From Ornithinimicrobium sp. F0845 (GTDB lineage: Bacteria; Actinomycetota; Actinomycetes; Actinomycetales; Dermatophilaceae), in contig NZ_JALKAL010000002.1 of the NCBI RefSeq assembly GCF_023015765.1, forward strand, positions 407,778 through 471,777: a DNA stretch of 64,000 nt, written 5' to 3'. A program made the translations under genes and the position numbers. Position 1 is the stretch's first letter, and every line of letters starts with the position of its first letter. Shown one piece after another: positions 7,517-22,200 of the stretch. The notes below the pieces were generated by a model that was not told where the DNA came from, made no database searches, and saw nothing but the letters and a program-made list of their open reading frames with translations.

Positions 7517-8545
7517 TCAGGCCCGACGCGGGGTGACCAGGACCCGCTCGAGGGCGGTGAAGTCGTCGACGCAGGCCCCCGCTCCGCGGATGACCGCACG
7601 GGCCGGCTCGTCGGCGACCAGGACCTTCACACCGAGCTCACGGTGCAACCGCTCGTCGACGCCGCGGAGCAGCGCGCCCCCGCCAGCGAGCACGACGCCG
7701 TGGTCGAGCACGTCGCCGGACAGCTCCGGCGGGCAGACGTCGAGCACGGCCTTGACCACGTCGACGATCTGCAGCACCGCCGGCTCGATCATCCGCCGGA
7801 CCTCGGTGGAGGTCAGCGTCACCGTCCTGGGCAGGCCGGTGGTGACGTCCCGGCCGCGGACCCGCTTCTCCAGCTCCTCGGACAACGGGTACGCCGAGCC
7901 GATGCTCACCTTGATGTCCTGCGCCGAGCGCTCCCCCAGGAGCAGATCGTGGGCCTCGCGGACGCCGGTGACGATCGCCTCGTCCACCTGGTCGCCCCCG
8001 ACCCGCAGGCTGCGGGCGTTGACGATGCCGCCGAGGCTGATCACGGCGACCTCTGTCGTCCCGGCGCCGATGTCGACGATCATGCTGGCCGTCGCGTCGT
8101 GCACGGGCAGGCCGGCGCCGATCGCGGCGGCCATCGACTCCTCGAGCACGAACACCCGGCGGGCCCCGGAGTGCAGGGCCGCGTCCTCCAGCGCACGGCG
8201 CTCCACGGGCGTGACGTTGCTCGGCACGCAGACGACCACGCGTGGTCGCACCAGGCGGGAGATCCGCAGCTGCTGCAGGAAGTGGCCCAGCATCGACTCG
8301 GTGAGGTCGCCATCAGTCACCACGCCATCGACGACGGGCCGCACCGTGACCACCTTCGCGGGTGTGCGGCCGAGCATCTCGACGGCGTCCTGCCCCGCGG
8401 CGACCAGGCTGCCGGACGCCGAGTCCACCGCGACCAGCGAGGCCTCGTCGAGCACGACGCCCCTGCCCTGCTGGTGGATCAGGGTGGTGCTCGAGCCGAG
8501 GTCGAGGGCCAGATCACGCCCCAGCAGACCCCGACCCATGCTCAC
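7517..8545 (-). CDS. mreB: Rod shape-determining actin homologue MreB
   Basis: Actin-fold ATPase forming membrane filaments that direct lateral wall synthesis. It has 342 residues, normal length. Nucleotide-binding motifs are DLGSSTTLIH (phosphate 1), IVDIGAGTTEVAVIS (phosphate 2) and VVLAGGGALLRGV (adenosine). First gene of the mreB-mreC-mreD-mrdA operon, so the cell is probably rod-shaped at some stage. The GTG at 8545 is chosen because a TAGGAT -10 lies 7 bases upstream (leaderless); the ATG at 8539, two codons later, is the alternative. Confidence 0.92.
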   Translation of the reverse strand: MSMGRGLLGRDLALDLGSSTTLIHQQGRGVVLDEASLVAVDSASGSLVAAGQDAVEMLGRTPAKVVTVRPVVDGVVTDGDLTESMLGHFLQQLRISRLVRPRVVVCVPSNVTPVERRALEDAALHSGARRVFVLEESMAAAIGAGLPVHDATASMIVDIGAGTTEVAVISLGGIVNARSLRVGGDQVDEAIVTGVREAHDLLLGERSAQDIKVSIGSAYPLSEELEKRVRGRDVTTGLPRTVTLTSTEVRRMIEPAVLQIVDVVKAVLDVCPPELSGDVLDHGVVLAGGGALLRGVDERLHRELGVKVLVADEPARAVIRGAGACVDDFTALERVLVTPRRA

Positions 8546-8552
8546 ACGACCG

Positions 8553-8558
8553 ATCCTA
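8553..8558 (-). promoter_or_regulatory. -10 element of a leaderless mreB promoter
   Basis: TAGGAT on the minus strand ends 7 bases before the GTG at 8545. There is no convincing ribosome-binding site for either candidate start. Confidence 0.45.
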
Positions 8559-8618
8559 CGCAGGGAGTCAGGAGATTCCGGGGCGACTGGGCGCACCGTG
8601 TTGTGTTCTCAGACCCAG

Positions 8619-8711
8619 CGAGCGCTAGGGGCGTCGCTCCCGGGGCCACCGAGCGCTCGGGGCGTCGCTCCCGGGGCCGCCGAGCCCTCGGAGTGTCGCT
8701 CCAGTGCCGGT
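8619..8711. repeat. 31-bp tandem repeat, three copies
   Basis: Units at 8619-8649, 8650-8680 and 8681-8711. The first two differ at only about two positions and the third is more diverged. Each has GAGCGCT(C/A)GGGG then CGTCGCTCC. It lies upstream of mreB in a 580-base region without a convincing gene. Confidence 0.75.
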
Positions 8712-8761
8712 GACCGGCTCCACGCGTCGGGCTCCCGCCGCACGGTGTTGTCGGGACGTGG

Positions 8762-8840
8762 TGTGTGGAGAAAGTTCCAGCGTGTGGCTTTTGAGCCCCC
8801 TGGAGGACCAAAAGCCACACGCAGGCACAAAGTCCACACA
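8762..8840. repeat. Large imperfect inverted repeat (32-base arms, 15-base loop)
   Basis: Arms at 8762-8793 and 8809-8840 match at about 26 of 32 positions, including a perfect 14-bp end GCGTGTGGCTTTTG. Each arm carries two copies of GTGTGG. It could form a cruciform or RNA hairpin; the loop is 8794-8808. It is not placed like a simple terminator for pfkA, whose stop lies about 285 bases away. Confidence 0.7.
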
Positions 8841-8854
8841 TCGGCGCGGGTGCC

Positions 8855-9120
8855 TTGCCGCACGTGATCGACATGCTCGACGACCACAGGCTGCCTCGCG
8901 TCGACGGCCTCCCATGGCGGGACGCCCGCGGGCAGCTGCACCTGGACCACCATGAGCGCTCCGAGATTCAGGAGCCGGAGGCCCGCGGTCGGGAGACTCA
9001 GGAGCCGGAAGTCCGCGGTCGCGAGGCTCAGGAGCCGGAGGCCCGCGGTCGGGAGACTCAGGACCGAGAGGCTCGCGCGTGCGAGGCCCGGGCGCGGGAT
9101 CCCAGCGCAGGCCGGCCCCA
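8855..9120 (+). other. Unresolved open stretch ending in a 30-bp tandem repeat (four copies)
   Basis: From 8855 an open frame reads a protein-like segment (VIDMLDDHRLPRVDGLPWRD) and then runs into four 30-bp repeats at 8969-8998, 8999-9028, 9029-9058 and 9059-9088, giving a 10-residue Glu/Arg-rich unit. It has no clear ribosome-binding site and no stop before it enters antisense of pfkA. The minus-strand reading of the same repeats gives a Leu-rich unit. I do not recognise a family; a gene remnant or chance open frame are both possible. The repeats themselves are certain. Confidence 0.4.
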
Positions 9121-9124
9121 ACGA

Positions 9125-10273
9125 TCAGTAGAGGAACATCGGCTTCCCGCGCACGTGGCGCACGGTCGGCCGGTAGTTCGGCGCGTCATACAGCTCGTCG
9201 ACGTCCACGCGCTTGACACCCTCGCCGGTGACCGAGATCGGCACGCTGCTGTAGGAGCCGTTGCGCAGTGCGACCATCCGGCCCGTCGAGCCGTCGAGGG
9301 CCAGGTCGGCCGCCATCACCGCATAGTTCGTGGCCACCATCAGGTCCAGCGAGTCGGGCGAGCCGGACCGCATCAGGTAGCCCACCTGCTGGTAGACGAT
9401 GCCCTCGCCGGTCCGCTCCTTGATCAGCTCCCCGGTGAGCTGACCGATGCCGCCGAGCTTGCGGTGACCGTAGGCGTCGGCCTCGCCCGAGAGCATCATC
9501 TCCCCGCCGGCCAGGGTCGCCCCCTCCGAGATCGTCACCATCGCGTAGTTCGACGGGTTCTTGGCCTTGTCCGCCATGAGCAGCTCGCAGACCCGGTCGA
9601 TGTCGAAGGGCACCTCGGGGATCAGCGCCCGGTCCACCCCCGCCAGGTAGGCCGTGATCAGCGACGTCTCCCCCGAGTAGCGGCCGAACAGCTCGACGAC
9701 CGCGATCCGCTCGTGCGACCCGGTGGAGGTGCGCAGGTTGTGGATGAACTGCACGCCGCGCGTCACCGCCGTGGAGAACCCGATGCAGTAGTCGGTGCCG
9801 TTGACGTCGTTGTCCATCGTCTTGGGGATGGCGATCGTCGGCACGCCCTCCTGGTGCATGCGCAGCCCGTAGGAGAGCGTGTCGTCGCCGCCGATCGGGA
9901 TCAGCACGTCGATGCCCGCGTGCTCGATCACCCTGAGCGCGTGCGCGGTGAGGTCGTGCGGCCCGTCGCCGCTGACCGAGTCGGCCAGGAAGTCCGGCAC
10001 GTCGGAGGCCTTGACCTTGCCGGGGTTGGTGCGCGAGCTGTGCAGGAAGGTGCCGCCGCTGCGGTCCACCGTGCGCACCGTCACCGGGTCCAGCGGCAGC
10101 AGGTTGCGGGCCACGGACTCGGGGTCGTCGGGGTTGGTGCCGAGCAGGCCGCCCCAGCCGCGACGGATGCCGACGACCTCGTGGCCCTCCTCGTGAACCC
10201 GGTTGACGACCGCCTTGATGCACGGGTTCAGTCCGGGGACGTCTCCCCCGCCGGTGAGTATGCCGATCCGCAC
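9125..10273 (-). CDS. pfkA: 6-phosphofructokinase, residues indicating the pyrophosphate-dependent type
   Basis: Phosphorylates fructose 6-phosphate at C1 in glycolysis. It has 382 residues. The phosphoryl-donor loop reads GGDDT (128-132) and the next motif PKTMDND (150-156). In characterised enzymes Asp after GGD plus Lys in PKT marks PPi-dependent enzymes, whereas ATP enzymes carry two glycines there. This makes a reversible PPi-PFK likely. The catalytic Asp region (TMDND) and substrate motif ([12 protein letters not shown]) are intact. It starts at GTG 10273; the upstream region is shared with the divergent TetR gene. Confidence 0.9.
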   Translation of the reverse strand: MRIGILTGGGDVPGLNPCIKAVVNRVHEEGHEVVGIRRGWGGLLGTNPDDPESVARNLLPLDPVTVRTVDRSGGTFLHSSRTNPGKVKASDVPDFLADSVSGDGPHDLTAHALRVIEHAGIDVLIPIGGDDTLSYGLRMHQEGVPTIAIPKTMDNDVNGTDYCIGFSTAVTRGVQFIHNLRTSTGSHERIAVVELFGRYSGETSLITAYLAGVDRALIPEVPFDIDRVCELLMADKAKNPSNYAMVTISEGATLAGGEMMLSGEADAYGHRKLGGIGQLTGELIKERTGEGIVYQQVGYLMRSGSPDSLDLMVATNYAVMAADLALDGSTGRMVALRNGSYSSVPISVTGEGVKRVDVDELYDAPNYRPTVRHVRGKPMFLY

Positions 10274-10386
10274 GGTGCTCTGCCTCCTGGCCTTGCGTGG
10301 GTGGCCGAGTCGGCCCTGTCACAGCGAGCCTAGCCAGCGAGGGGCTGCGTGAGCCACGCGTGCTCCCACAAACCTCTTGCGCAGAA

Positions 10387-10410
10387 ACGCACGGTCGTGC
10401 TTTTATGGGT
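10387..10410. promoter_or_regulatory. Operator candidate over the TetR gene start
   Basis: A 24-base site covers the tetR ATG. Its complement matches the site at 11054-11077 at 22 of 24 positions. The central CGCACGGTCGTGC part has dyad character. Two near-identical sites, one on the regulator and one on its neighbour, fit autoregulation by the encoded TetR protein. Confidence 0.65.
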
Positions 10411-11019
10411 GTCGTGAGCAAGGGTGAGCAGACGCGCGAGCTGGCGCTGCGCGAGGCGCTGGCGCAGTCCAGCAACGTCGGGCTGCAGGGCATCACCATC
10501 GGGGCCCTCGCCGACTCGCTCGGCATGTCCAAGAGCGGACTGTTCGCCCACTTCCGGTCCAAGGAACAGCTGCAGCTCGACGTGCTCGACTTCGCCGGCC
10601 GGATGTTCGTCGCCCGCGTGTTCACCCCTGCCCTGGACGTGTCCAGTGGCGAACCACGCCTGACGTTCATCGTCGACCGCTGGCTCGGCTGGGCCGGCTT
10701 CGCCGACTACGCGCTGCCGGGCGGCTGCGTCTTCGTCACCGCGGCCCGCGAGTTCGACGACGAGCCGGACGGGCCGGTGCGCGACCTGCTCGTCACCCAG
10801 CAGCAGGAGTGGCTCGACACCCTGGCCCAGGTGGTCCGCGGAGGGGTCCGCGAGGGCCACTTCCGCGAGGACGCCGACGTCGACCAGGTCGCCTACGACA
10901 TCCTCGCGCTGATGCTCGGCTACCACTTCGCGGTGCGCCTGCTCCGGGACGAGCGCGCCGACTCGCGGACCCGGCGCGCCTTCGAGCGACTGCTCGACGA
11001 CCTGCGCCCGACCAGCTGA
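10405..11019 (+). CDS. TetR/AcrR-family transcriptional regulator
   Basis: Predicted DNA-binding repressor of 204 residues. The N-terminal helix-turn-helix spans about residues 10-55 (LADSLGMSKSGLFAHFRSKE is the recognition part), followed by an all-helical ligand-binding domain that includes CVFVTAAREFDDEPDGP, seen in the TetR_C_6-like group. The ATG at 10405 is chosen because the operator-like site surrounds it and the helix-turn-helix follows at normal distance. A hydrolase gene starts 28 bases downstream and carries the same site, so it is the probable target. Confidence 0.85.
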   Translation: MGVVSKGEQTRELALREALAQSSNVGLQGITIGALADSLGMSKSGLFAHFRSKEQLQLDVLDFAGRMFVARVFTPALDVSSGEPRLTFIVDRWLGWAGFADYALPGGCVFVTAAREFDDEPDGPVRDLLVTQQQEWLDTLAQVVRGGVREGHFREDADVDQVAYDILALMLGYHFAVRLLRDERADSRTRRAFERLLDDLRPTS

Positions 11020-11053
11020 ACCCCGAAGCACATCGAAGGAGCACTCAATGGCT

Positions 11054-11077
11054 ACCCATAAAAGCACGATCGTTCGT
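11054..11077. promoter_or_regulatory. Second copy of the TetR operator candidate, inside the hydrolase gene
   Basis: It begins ACCCATAAAAGCACGATCGT and lies in opposite orientation to the copy at 10387-10410, with two mismatches in 24. It sits within the first ten codons of the hydrolase, so a bound repressor would block elongation or an internal promoter rather than a classical upstream promoter. Confidence 0.6.
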
Positions 11078-12025
11078 GCTGAACTCCACGCGGCCGTCCC
11101 TCCCGGGACACCCACGCCCCGGCCTCCGCGGGCTCCCGCGCTGGTCCGGGCCTTCTTGCGGGTCACCGACCCGGTGGCGCCCGGCCTGTCGGCCCGGGTC
11201 GCCGAGGCCCTGTGGTTCCGGCTGTCGCCGACTCCGCGCGGGATCCGGCACCTCGGCACACCTGCGGGCGGGACGCCCTTCACCACCCGGGGCGACGGGC
11301 TCGCCGTGCACGGCCGCACCTACGGACCGGAGGGTGCGCCCACGGCCTACCTCGTCCACGGCTGGGCCGGCTGGTGGCAGCAGCTCGCCGCACTGGTCCA
11401 GCCGCTCGTGGACGCCGGCTTCCGGGTCGTGGCCTACGACGCACCCAGCCACGGCGACTCCGCCGCCGGCGCCTACGGCCCTCGGTCCAGCCGGGTGATG
11501 GAGATGGCCGACGCGTACGCCCTCGTGGTGCGCGACCATGGCCCCGCCGATCTGGTGGTGGCCCACTCCATCGGGGCGATGGCCACCATGTGGGCCGCCG
11601 CCCGCGGCACGGGGGCCGGTGCCTACGCCTTCGTGGCCGCGGCCGCCTCGGTGGAGCCGATGCTCCACACGTTCGGCCACACCCTCCACCTGGGTCACCG
11701 GACGCGCCGCCGGATGGCCGCCCGCATCGAGCGACGGATCGGCCACCCCTTCGCGGCCTTCGACGTGCCGGACCTGGCGCGGTCTGTCGCCGGCGCCCAG
11801 GCTGCACCCAGGCTCCTGGCGGTGCACGACCGGGACGACCGCATGACCCCGGTCAGCGGCTCGGTCGCCATCACGAGGGCCTGGCCAGGTAGCGAGCTGC
11901 GGCTCACCGACGGTCTCGGTCACCGCCGGATCCTGAGCCATCCCGAGACCATCGCGCGGGTCGCCTCGTTCGGGTCACACCGGCCGCAGCGGACAGGTGC
12001 CCGGACCGGAACGGGCACCCCACTC

Positions 12026-15976
<3,951 letters not shown>

Positions 15977-15988
15977 CCGGTCTTTCCG

Positions 15989-16420
15989 TCAGGCCAGCTC
16001 GGGGAACCAGATGCCGATCTCGCGTGTGGCGGACTCCGCGGAGTCCGAGCCGTGCACGATGTTCTGCTGGACCTTCAGGCCCCAGTCGCGCCCCAGGTCG
16101 CCACGGATCGTGCCGGGCAGCGCGGCGGTCGGGTCGGTGGCACCGGCCAGCGCCCGGAACCCGGCGATGCAGCCGTGACCCTCGATGACTGCCGCGGTCA
16201 CGGGGCCGGAGGACATGAACTCGACCAGCGGCTCGTAGAACGGCTTGCCCTCGTGCTCGGCATAGTGGGTCGCCAGCTGCTCGGCTGTCGGGGTGGTCAC
16301 CGCCAGCGCGACCAGGGTGTAGCCCTTGGCCTCGATCCGGCGCAGCACCTCCCCGCTGAGACCGCGACGGTAGCCGTCGGGCTTGACCAGGACCAGGGAC
16401 CGTTCGATCTGCTCGCTCAC
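15989..16420 (-). CDS. ndk: Nucleoside diphosphate kinase
   Basis: Transfers the gamma-phosphate of ATP to NDPs through a phosphohistidine. It has 143 residues with SLVLVKPDG at the N-terminus and the active-site His in NIVHGSDS. GTG at 16420 fits the family N-terminus; GTG at 16429 is the other option. It lies 151 bases downstream of uppP on the same strand and may be read through from that operon. Confidence 0.93.
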   Translation of the reverse strand: MSEQIERSLVLVKPDGYRRGLSGEVLRRIEAKGYTLVALAVTTPTAEQLATHYAEHEGKPFYEPLVEFMSSGPVTAAVIEGHGCIAGFRALAGATDPTAALPGTIRGDLGRDWGLKVQQNIVHGSDSAESATREIGIWFPELA

Positions 16421-16571
16421 GGCGCCCACCCTACCTATCCATCTCCGCTGACCGGGCGCGCGGTCTCGCGTTCACCAGCGGCACCGGGGGCACGGCGGGG
16501 CGACCACCGGCCCCACTGGACGCGCGTCGTGTGGCAGGACCGCCCGGCACACTGCCTGAGCACGCGCCTGG

Positions 16572-17402
16572 TCAGGCCACGAGCACACCGGTGCCCAGCA
16601 GCGCGAACAGCACGAGCGCGAGCACGATGCGGTAGATCACGAACGGCGTGAAGTTGTGCGTGCTGATGTAGCGCATGAACCAGGCGATGATCGCCAGCGC
16701 GACGACGAAGGCGATGGCCGTCGCGACCCAGGTGGGCCCCCACGCCGTCTTCACGCCCTCCTCGGACAGCTTGGCCACCTGGAACAGCCCCGACCCGATG
16801 ACCGCTGGGATGGCGAGCAGAAAGCTGTAGCGCGCCGCGGTCTCCCGCTTGTAGCCCATGAACAGACCGGCCGCGATCGTCCCGCCGGAGCGGGAGACGC
16901 CCGGGACCAGGGCCAGGGACTGCGCGAGCCCATACAGTATGCCGTCGCGCCAGCTGATCTCCCGCAGCCCCTTGGGGTGCTTCACCCGGGCCGCGACCCG
17001 GTCGGCGGCGTAGATCACCAGGGCGAAGACCAGCAGCATCGTCGCGGTGAGCCACAGGCTGCGCAGGTCGGTCTCGATGTAGTCCTGCAGGGTGTAGCCG
17101 AGGACCCCGATCGGGATCGAGCCGATGATGACCAGCCAGCCCATCCGGGCGTCGGGGTCGTCCCGGGGCACGCGGCCGACCAGGGACTGGGCCCAGTGGC
17201 TGATGATCCGCACGATGTCGCGCCAGAAGAAGACGAGGACGGCGGCCTCGGTGCCCAGCTGGCTGATCGCCGTGAAGCCCGCGCCCGGATCGCCCCACCC
17301 GAAGAGCTGGCCGACGATCGAGATGTGCGCGCTGGAGCTGATCGGTAGGAACTCGGTGAGCCCCTGGACCAGCCCGAGGACGATCGCCTCGAGATATCCC
17401 AT
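16572..17402 (-). CDS. uppP: Undecaprenyl-diphosphatase
   Basis: Membrane phosphatase (BacA/UppP family) that regenerates undecaprenyl phosphate for cell-wall synthesis; it can raise bacitracin tolerance. It has 276 residues and about eight hydrophobic helices. The two signature loops are present: [12 protein letters not shown] (about 15-26) and PGVSRSGGT. Its ATG overlaps the stop of the DUF4233 gene (TGATG), so it belongs to the ileS-folC-DUF4233-uppP run. Confidence 0.94.
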   Translation of the reverse strand: MGYLEAIVLGLVQGLTEFLPISSSAHISIVGQLFGWGDPGAGFTAISQLGTEAAVLVFFWRDIVRIISHWAQSLVGRVPRDDPDARMGWLVIIGSIPIGVLGYTLQDYIETDLRSLWLTATMLLVFALVIYAADRVAARVKHPKGLREISWRDGILYGLAQSLALVPGVSRSGGTIAAGLFMGYKRETAARYSFLLAIPAVIGSGLFQVAKLSEEGVKTAWGPTWVATAIAFVVALAIIAWFMRYISTHNFTPFVIYRIVLALVLFALLGTGVLVA

Positions 17403-17866
17403 CAGGTGGTGTCCTCACGGTCGGTGCGCTCGGTGGGGTGGGGGTCGCGGTCGTCGGGGTGCACGTCGCCGTGCTCGGCGATCCAGTCCCGGGTCATCTG
17501 CTCCATACTGGGGCCCTGCACCAGCGCGAGCAGCCACAACGCGCCGAAGAGGACCGCCACGATCGCCATCGGGGTCAACCAGATGGTGCTCAGTGCGGTG
17601 AGGCCCAGCACGACCCAGCCGAGGGTCAGTCCCCACGGACGGCGCAGGGAGCCGGCCGCGACGACGGCCAGCAGCGACAGCACGATGCCGCCCACGAACA
17701 GCCAGTTGGCCCGGGTCGGGTCACCGCCGTGCGCGAGCTCGAGCTGGCGCCCGACGAGCCCGCCGAAGAACAGGGCGAGCGCCAGCCCGCCGAGGACGAT
17801 CGAGGCCAGGCGCCGGGTCGCCTGGCCGGCGACGCCGGAGAACCGGAGGTGTCGCAGCCAGCTCAC
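17402..17866 (-). CDS. DUF4233 membrane protein
   Basis: 154 residues with about four transmembrane helices between residues 18 and 116 and a charged Asp/Glu/Arg C-terminus. DUF4233 proteins commonly follow folC in actinobacteria; their function is not established. It starts at GTG 17866, overlapping the folC stop (GTGA), and its stop overlaps the uppP start. The tight coupling suggests a need for fixed stoichiometry. Confidence 0.75.
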   Translation of the reverse strand: MSWLRHLRFSGVAGQATRRLASIVLGGLALALFFGGLVGRQLELAHGGDPTRANWLFVGGIVLSLLAVVAAGSLRRPWGLTLGWVVLGLTALSTIWLTPMAIVAVLFGALWLLALVQGPSMEQMTRDWIAEHGDVHPDDRDPHPTERTDREDTT

Positions 17867-19245
17867 GACGGCCGGTCACCCCGTTGGTCGGCGCCCAGCA
17901 GCATCCGGACGTCGGCGACGGTGGTGATCGAACCGGTGGCCAGGACCGCCCCGGACACCCCGCCCTCGTCCGCGAGGCCGGCGGCGAGGTCGAGCGCGTC
18001 GGGCAGGTTCGGCACGACCGTGACCCGGTCCTCACCGAACAGCTCGACCGCCATCTCGCCCAGCCGCTCCGGTCGGATCGAGCGCGGAGAGGTGCTGCGG
18101 GAGACCACGATGTGGTCCAGCAGGGGCTCCAGGACCTCGAGCATCGATGAGGCGTCCTTCTCCTGGAGCACGGCGACGACGCCGACCAGCCGGTGGAAGG
18201 TGAACGATTCGCGGATGGCGTCGGCCATCGCCGCCACCCCGGCCGGGTTGTGCGCGGCGTCGACGATGACCGTGGGGCTGCGCCGCACGATCTCCAGCCG
18301 GCCCGGCGAGGTGACGTCGGCGAACGCCGCACGCACCACGTCGGCGTCCAGCGGCTGCTCCCCTCCCCCGACGAACGCCTCGACCGCGGCGACCGCCATC
18401 GCCGCGTTGTGCACCTGGTGGGCGCCGAACAGCGGCAGGAAGACGTCGGTGTAGTCACCGGCCAGCCCGCGCAACGACACCAGCTGGCCGCCGACCGCGA
18501 CCTCGCGCTCCAGCACGCCGTAAGCCAGCCCCTCGACCTGCGCGGCGGCCCCCACCTCGTCGCAGCGCTCCAGCAGCAGCTGCATGACCTCGTCCTCCTG
18601 GACGCCGAGCACGGCGATCGCGTCGGACTTGATGATGCCGGCCTTCTCGGTGGCGATGTCGATGATGTTGTCACCGAGCAACCGGGTGTGGTCGATGGCG
18701 ACCGGCGCGACCACGGCCACCTGACCGTCGGCGACGTTGGTCGCGTCCCACACGCCACCCAGGCCGACCTCGACGACGGCCACGTCGACGGGGGCGTCGG
18801 AGAACACGGCGTAGGCCACGATCACCAGCAGCTCGAAGTAGGTGATCCGCGGACCACCCGCGGCCAGGGAGGCCTCGTCGACCATCTGGACGTAGGGCAG
18901 CACGTCGTCGTAGGCCGCCAGGAAGCGCTCCTCGTCGATCGGCTCACCGCCGATCGCGATCCGCTCCCGCAGGTCGTGCAGGTGCGGGCTCGTGAACCGG
19001 CCGGTCGTCAGCCCCAGCTCGCGCAGCAGGCGCTCGACCATCCGGGTCGTGGAGGTCTTGCCGTTGGTGCCGGTGATGTGCACGAGCCCGAAGGTGTGCT
19101 GCGGCTGGCCGAGCAGGTCCATCACCTGAGCGACCCGGTCGAGCGTCGGCTCGACGACGTTCTCCGGCGACCGGGACAGGATCTCCTCGGTCACATGCGC
19201 CATCCGCGCCGCGACCTCCGGGTCCACCGCGCGCTTCTTGCTCAT
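17863..19245 (-). CDS. folC: Bifunctional folylpolyglutamate/dihydrofolate synthase
   Basis: Mur-ligase-family ATPase that makes dihydrofolate from dihydropteroate and adds glutamates to folates. It has 460 residues. The P-loop is [11 protein letters not shown] (about 56-66), with the Mur-family motifs [13 protein letters not shown] and [11 protein letters not shown], and [11 protein letters not shown] in the C-terminal domain. The ATG at 19245 overlaps the ileS stop (ATGA), which fixes the start; the frame extends upstream only inside ileS. Confidence 0.93.
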   Translation of the reverse strand: MSKKRAVDPEVAARMAHVTEEILSRSPENVVEPTLDRVAQVMDLLGQPQHTFGLVHITGTNGKTSTTRMVERLLRELGLTTGRFTSPHLHDLRERIAIGGEPIDEERFLAAYDDVLPYVQMVDEASLAAGGPRITYFELLVIVAYAVFSDAPVDVAVVEVGLGGVWDATNVADGQVAVVAPVAIDHTRLLGDNIIDIATEKAGIIKSDAIAVLGVQEDEVMQLLLERCDEVGAAAQVEGLAYGVLEREVAVGGQLVSLRGLAGDYTDVFLPLFGAHQVHNAAMAVAAVEAFVGGGEQPLDADVVRAAFADVTSPGRLEIVRRSPTVIVDAAHNPAGVAAMADAIRESFTFHRLVGVVAVLQEKDASSMLEVLEPLLDHIVVSRSTSPRSIRPERLGEMAVELFGEDRVTVVPNLPDALDLAAGLADEGGVSGAVLATGSITTVADVRMLLGADQRGDRPS

Positions 19246-22200
19246 CGGGCGTCCACCTTGGTGATGAGCAGCTCGACCTTCCGGCCGCCGTCCAGCTCGG
19301 CCGCCGTCGCGTATGACGTGATGCGGGGTTGCGTGCCGCCGTCCGGGTCGGTGCCACCACCGAGGTTGTGTTTCGGCCCCTTGGGCAGCGGCGTGCCCGC
19401 CCCGGCCGCGCCGAACTGCACGGCGAGGGTCTCGTCCATCACCAGCTTCTGGTGCTGGGTCGCCGCCTCCCACACGTCGTCGTCGCCGACGACCGTCAGG
19501 CTGATCCGGTCGGTGATCTGCAGTCCGGCGTCCTTGCGGGCGCCCTGCACCGCACGCACCAGGTCACGGGCCAGACCCTCGCGGGCCAGGTCCTCGGTCA
19601 CCTCGGTGTTGAGCACCACGAAGCCACCACCCTGACCGCGCAGCATCGCCGTCGACTGCGACGTGCCGTCGGGAGCCTGCGCGACCACGGTCTCCAGGGA
19701 GTACTCCCCCTCGACCAGCTCCAGGCCACCGGCGGTCACCGTGCCGTCCTCGGCCACCGACCAGTCACCGGACTTGGAGCCCTTGATCGCGGTCTGCACG
19801 TCCCGGCCCAGGCGCGGCCCTGCCGCGCGCGCGTTGACGGTCAGCTTCTGCTCCACACCGAAGTCTGCCGCCGACGCCTCCGCCAGGTCCAGCACCACCA
19901 CCTCTCGCACGTTGACCTCGTCACGCACGATGTCAGTCAGTACCGACAGTCCCTGGGGGTGCGCGGTCGCGACGGTCAGCGTGGACAGCGGCAACCGCAC
20001 CCGCAGGCTCTCGGCCTTGCGCAGACCCAGCGTCACCGAGCACACCTCGCGCGCGGTGTCCATGGCGGCGACCAGGTCGTCGTCGGCGGGCAGGTCCGCG
20101 ACGTCGGGCCAGTCGGTCAGGTGCACCGACTCACCGCCGGTGAGCCCACGCCATACCTCCTCGGTGGTCAGCGGCAGCAGCGGCGCGGCGACCCGGCAGG
20201 TCACCTCGAGCACCGTGTAGAGGGTGTTGAACGCGCCCTGGTCCTCGGCCCAGAAGCGGTTGCGGGAGCCGCGGATGTACCAGTTGGTGAGCACGTCCAC
20301 GAAGGAGCGCACCGCCTCGCACGCGGTGGCGATGTGGAAGGCGTCCTGGGCCTCCTGCACCTCGGTCACGAAGTCGCGGGTCTTGGCCAGGATGTAACGG
20401 TCCATCTCGTGCGTCGACGCCGTCGACCACGTCGCCTCGCGGCCCGCGGCGTTGGCGTAGAGCCCGAAGAAGTAGTAGGCGTTCCACAGCGGGATCAGCA
20501 CCTGGCGCACCCCGTCGCGGATGCCCTGCTCGGTGACGATCAGGTTGCCGCCGCGCAGGATCGGGCTGGCCATCAGGAACCAGCGCATCGCGTCGGCACC
20601 GTCGCGGTTGAAGACCTCCCGCACGTCCGGGTAGTTCTTCAGCGACTTGGACATCTTCTGCCCGTCGCTGCCCAGGACGATGCCGTGGCTGATGCACGTC
20701 TCGAAGGCCGGGCGGTCGAACAGCGCGGCGGCCAGGATGTGCATGGTGTAGAACCAGCCGCGGGTCTGCCCGATATACTCCACGATGAAGTCCGCCGGGT
20801 AGTGCTGCTCGAACCACTCCGTGTTGTCGAACGGGAAGTGCCACTGCGCGAAGGGCATCGACCCGGAGTCGAACCAGACGTCCAGCACGTCCTCCACGCG
20901 GCGCATCGTCGACCGGCCGGTCGGGTCATCGGGGTTGGGCCGGGTCAGCTCGTCGACGAACGGCCGGTGCAGGTCGACGTCGCCCTCGCGGTTGCGCGGC
21001 AGCTCGCCGAAGTCGGCCTCGATCTCGGCGAGCGAGCCGTAGACGTCGATCCGTGGGTAGGCCTCGTTGTCCGACTTCCAGACCGGGATCGGGCTGCCCC
21101 AGAAGCGGTTGCGCGAGATCGACCAGTCGCGGGCGTTGGCCAGCCACTTGCCGAACTGGCCGTGCTTGACGTGGTCGGGCACCCAGGTGATGTCCTCGTT
21201 GGTGCGCAGCATCGTGTCCTTGAACTTCGTCACCTCGACGAACCAGGAGGACACGCCCTTGTAGATCAGGGGTTCGCGGCAGCGCCAGCAGTGCGGGTAG
21301 GAGTGGTCGTAGGCCTCGCGCCGCAGCAGCACCGTGCCCTCGGTGACCGAGCCGGTGTCCAGGTCCTCGCCGGCACGGGCCGGGTCCTGCACCCGGGTGG
21401 CAGCCTTCAGGTGGTCGATGATCGGCGCGTTGGCGTCGAAGACCAGCATCCCGGCATACTCGTTGACCGGCGCGGTGAAGGCGCCGTCCGCGCCGACCGG
21501 CATGACCGCCTCGATGCCCTCGCGGTCGGTGACCACCTTGTCGTCCTCACCGAAGGCACCGGCGGTGTGCACCAGGCCGGAGCCGTCTGTCGTGGTGACG
21601 AACTCGGCGACGACCAACCGGTGCGCCCGCTCCCAGCCCACGTAGTAACTGAACGGCGGCGCGTAGGAGCGCCCCGCCAGCTCGGCGCCGGTGTAATGAG
21701 CAAGGACCGTCGGGTCTGTGCCTTCGCGCCCCAGCTCGTTCTTGTATGCCGTGAGGCGGGCCTCGGCGAGCAGGTACCGCTCGGTGCGGCCCGTGTGGTC
21801 GCTCTCCACCACCACGTAGTCGATGTCCTCGCCGACCATGATCGCCAGGTTGGAGGGCAGCGTCCACGGGGTCGTCGTCCAGACCAGCGCCAGCGCGCCG
21901 GTGAGGACGTCGTCGCCCCCGCCCGACGACATACTGCCCTCGCTGGTCTCCTCGGGCAGGATGCGCAGGCCCACCGTCACAGCCGGGTCGCGGCGGACCT
22001 GGTAGACCTCCTCGTCCATCCGCAGCTCGTGGTTGGACAGCGGCGTCTGGTCGTTCCAGCAGTAGGGCAGCACGCGGAAACCCTCATAGGCCAGCCCCTT
22101 GTCGTAGAGCTGCTTGAACGCCCAGATCACCGACTCCATGTACTCGGTGTTGAGGGTCTTGTAGTCGTTCTCGAAGTCGACCCAGCGAGCCTGACGGGTG

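Noticed and set aside
9125-10273. Ordinary ATP-dependent phosphofructokinase
   Set aside because: The two donor-site glycines are replaced by Asp and Lys (GGDDT, PKTMDND).
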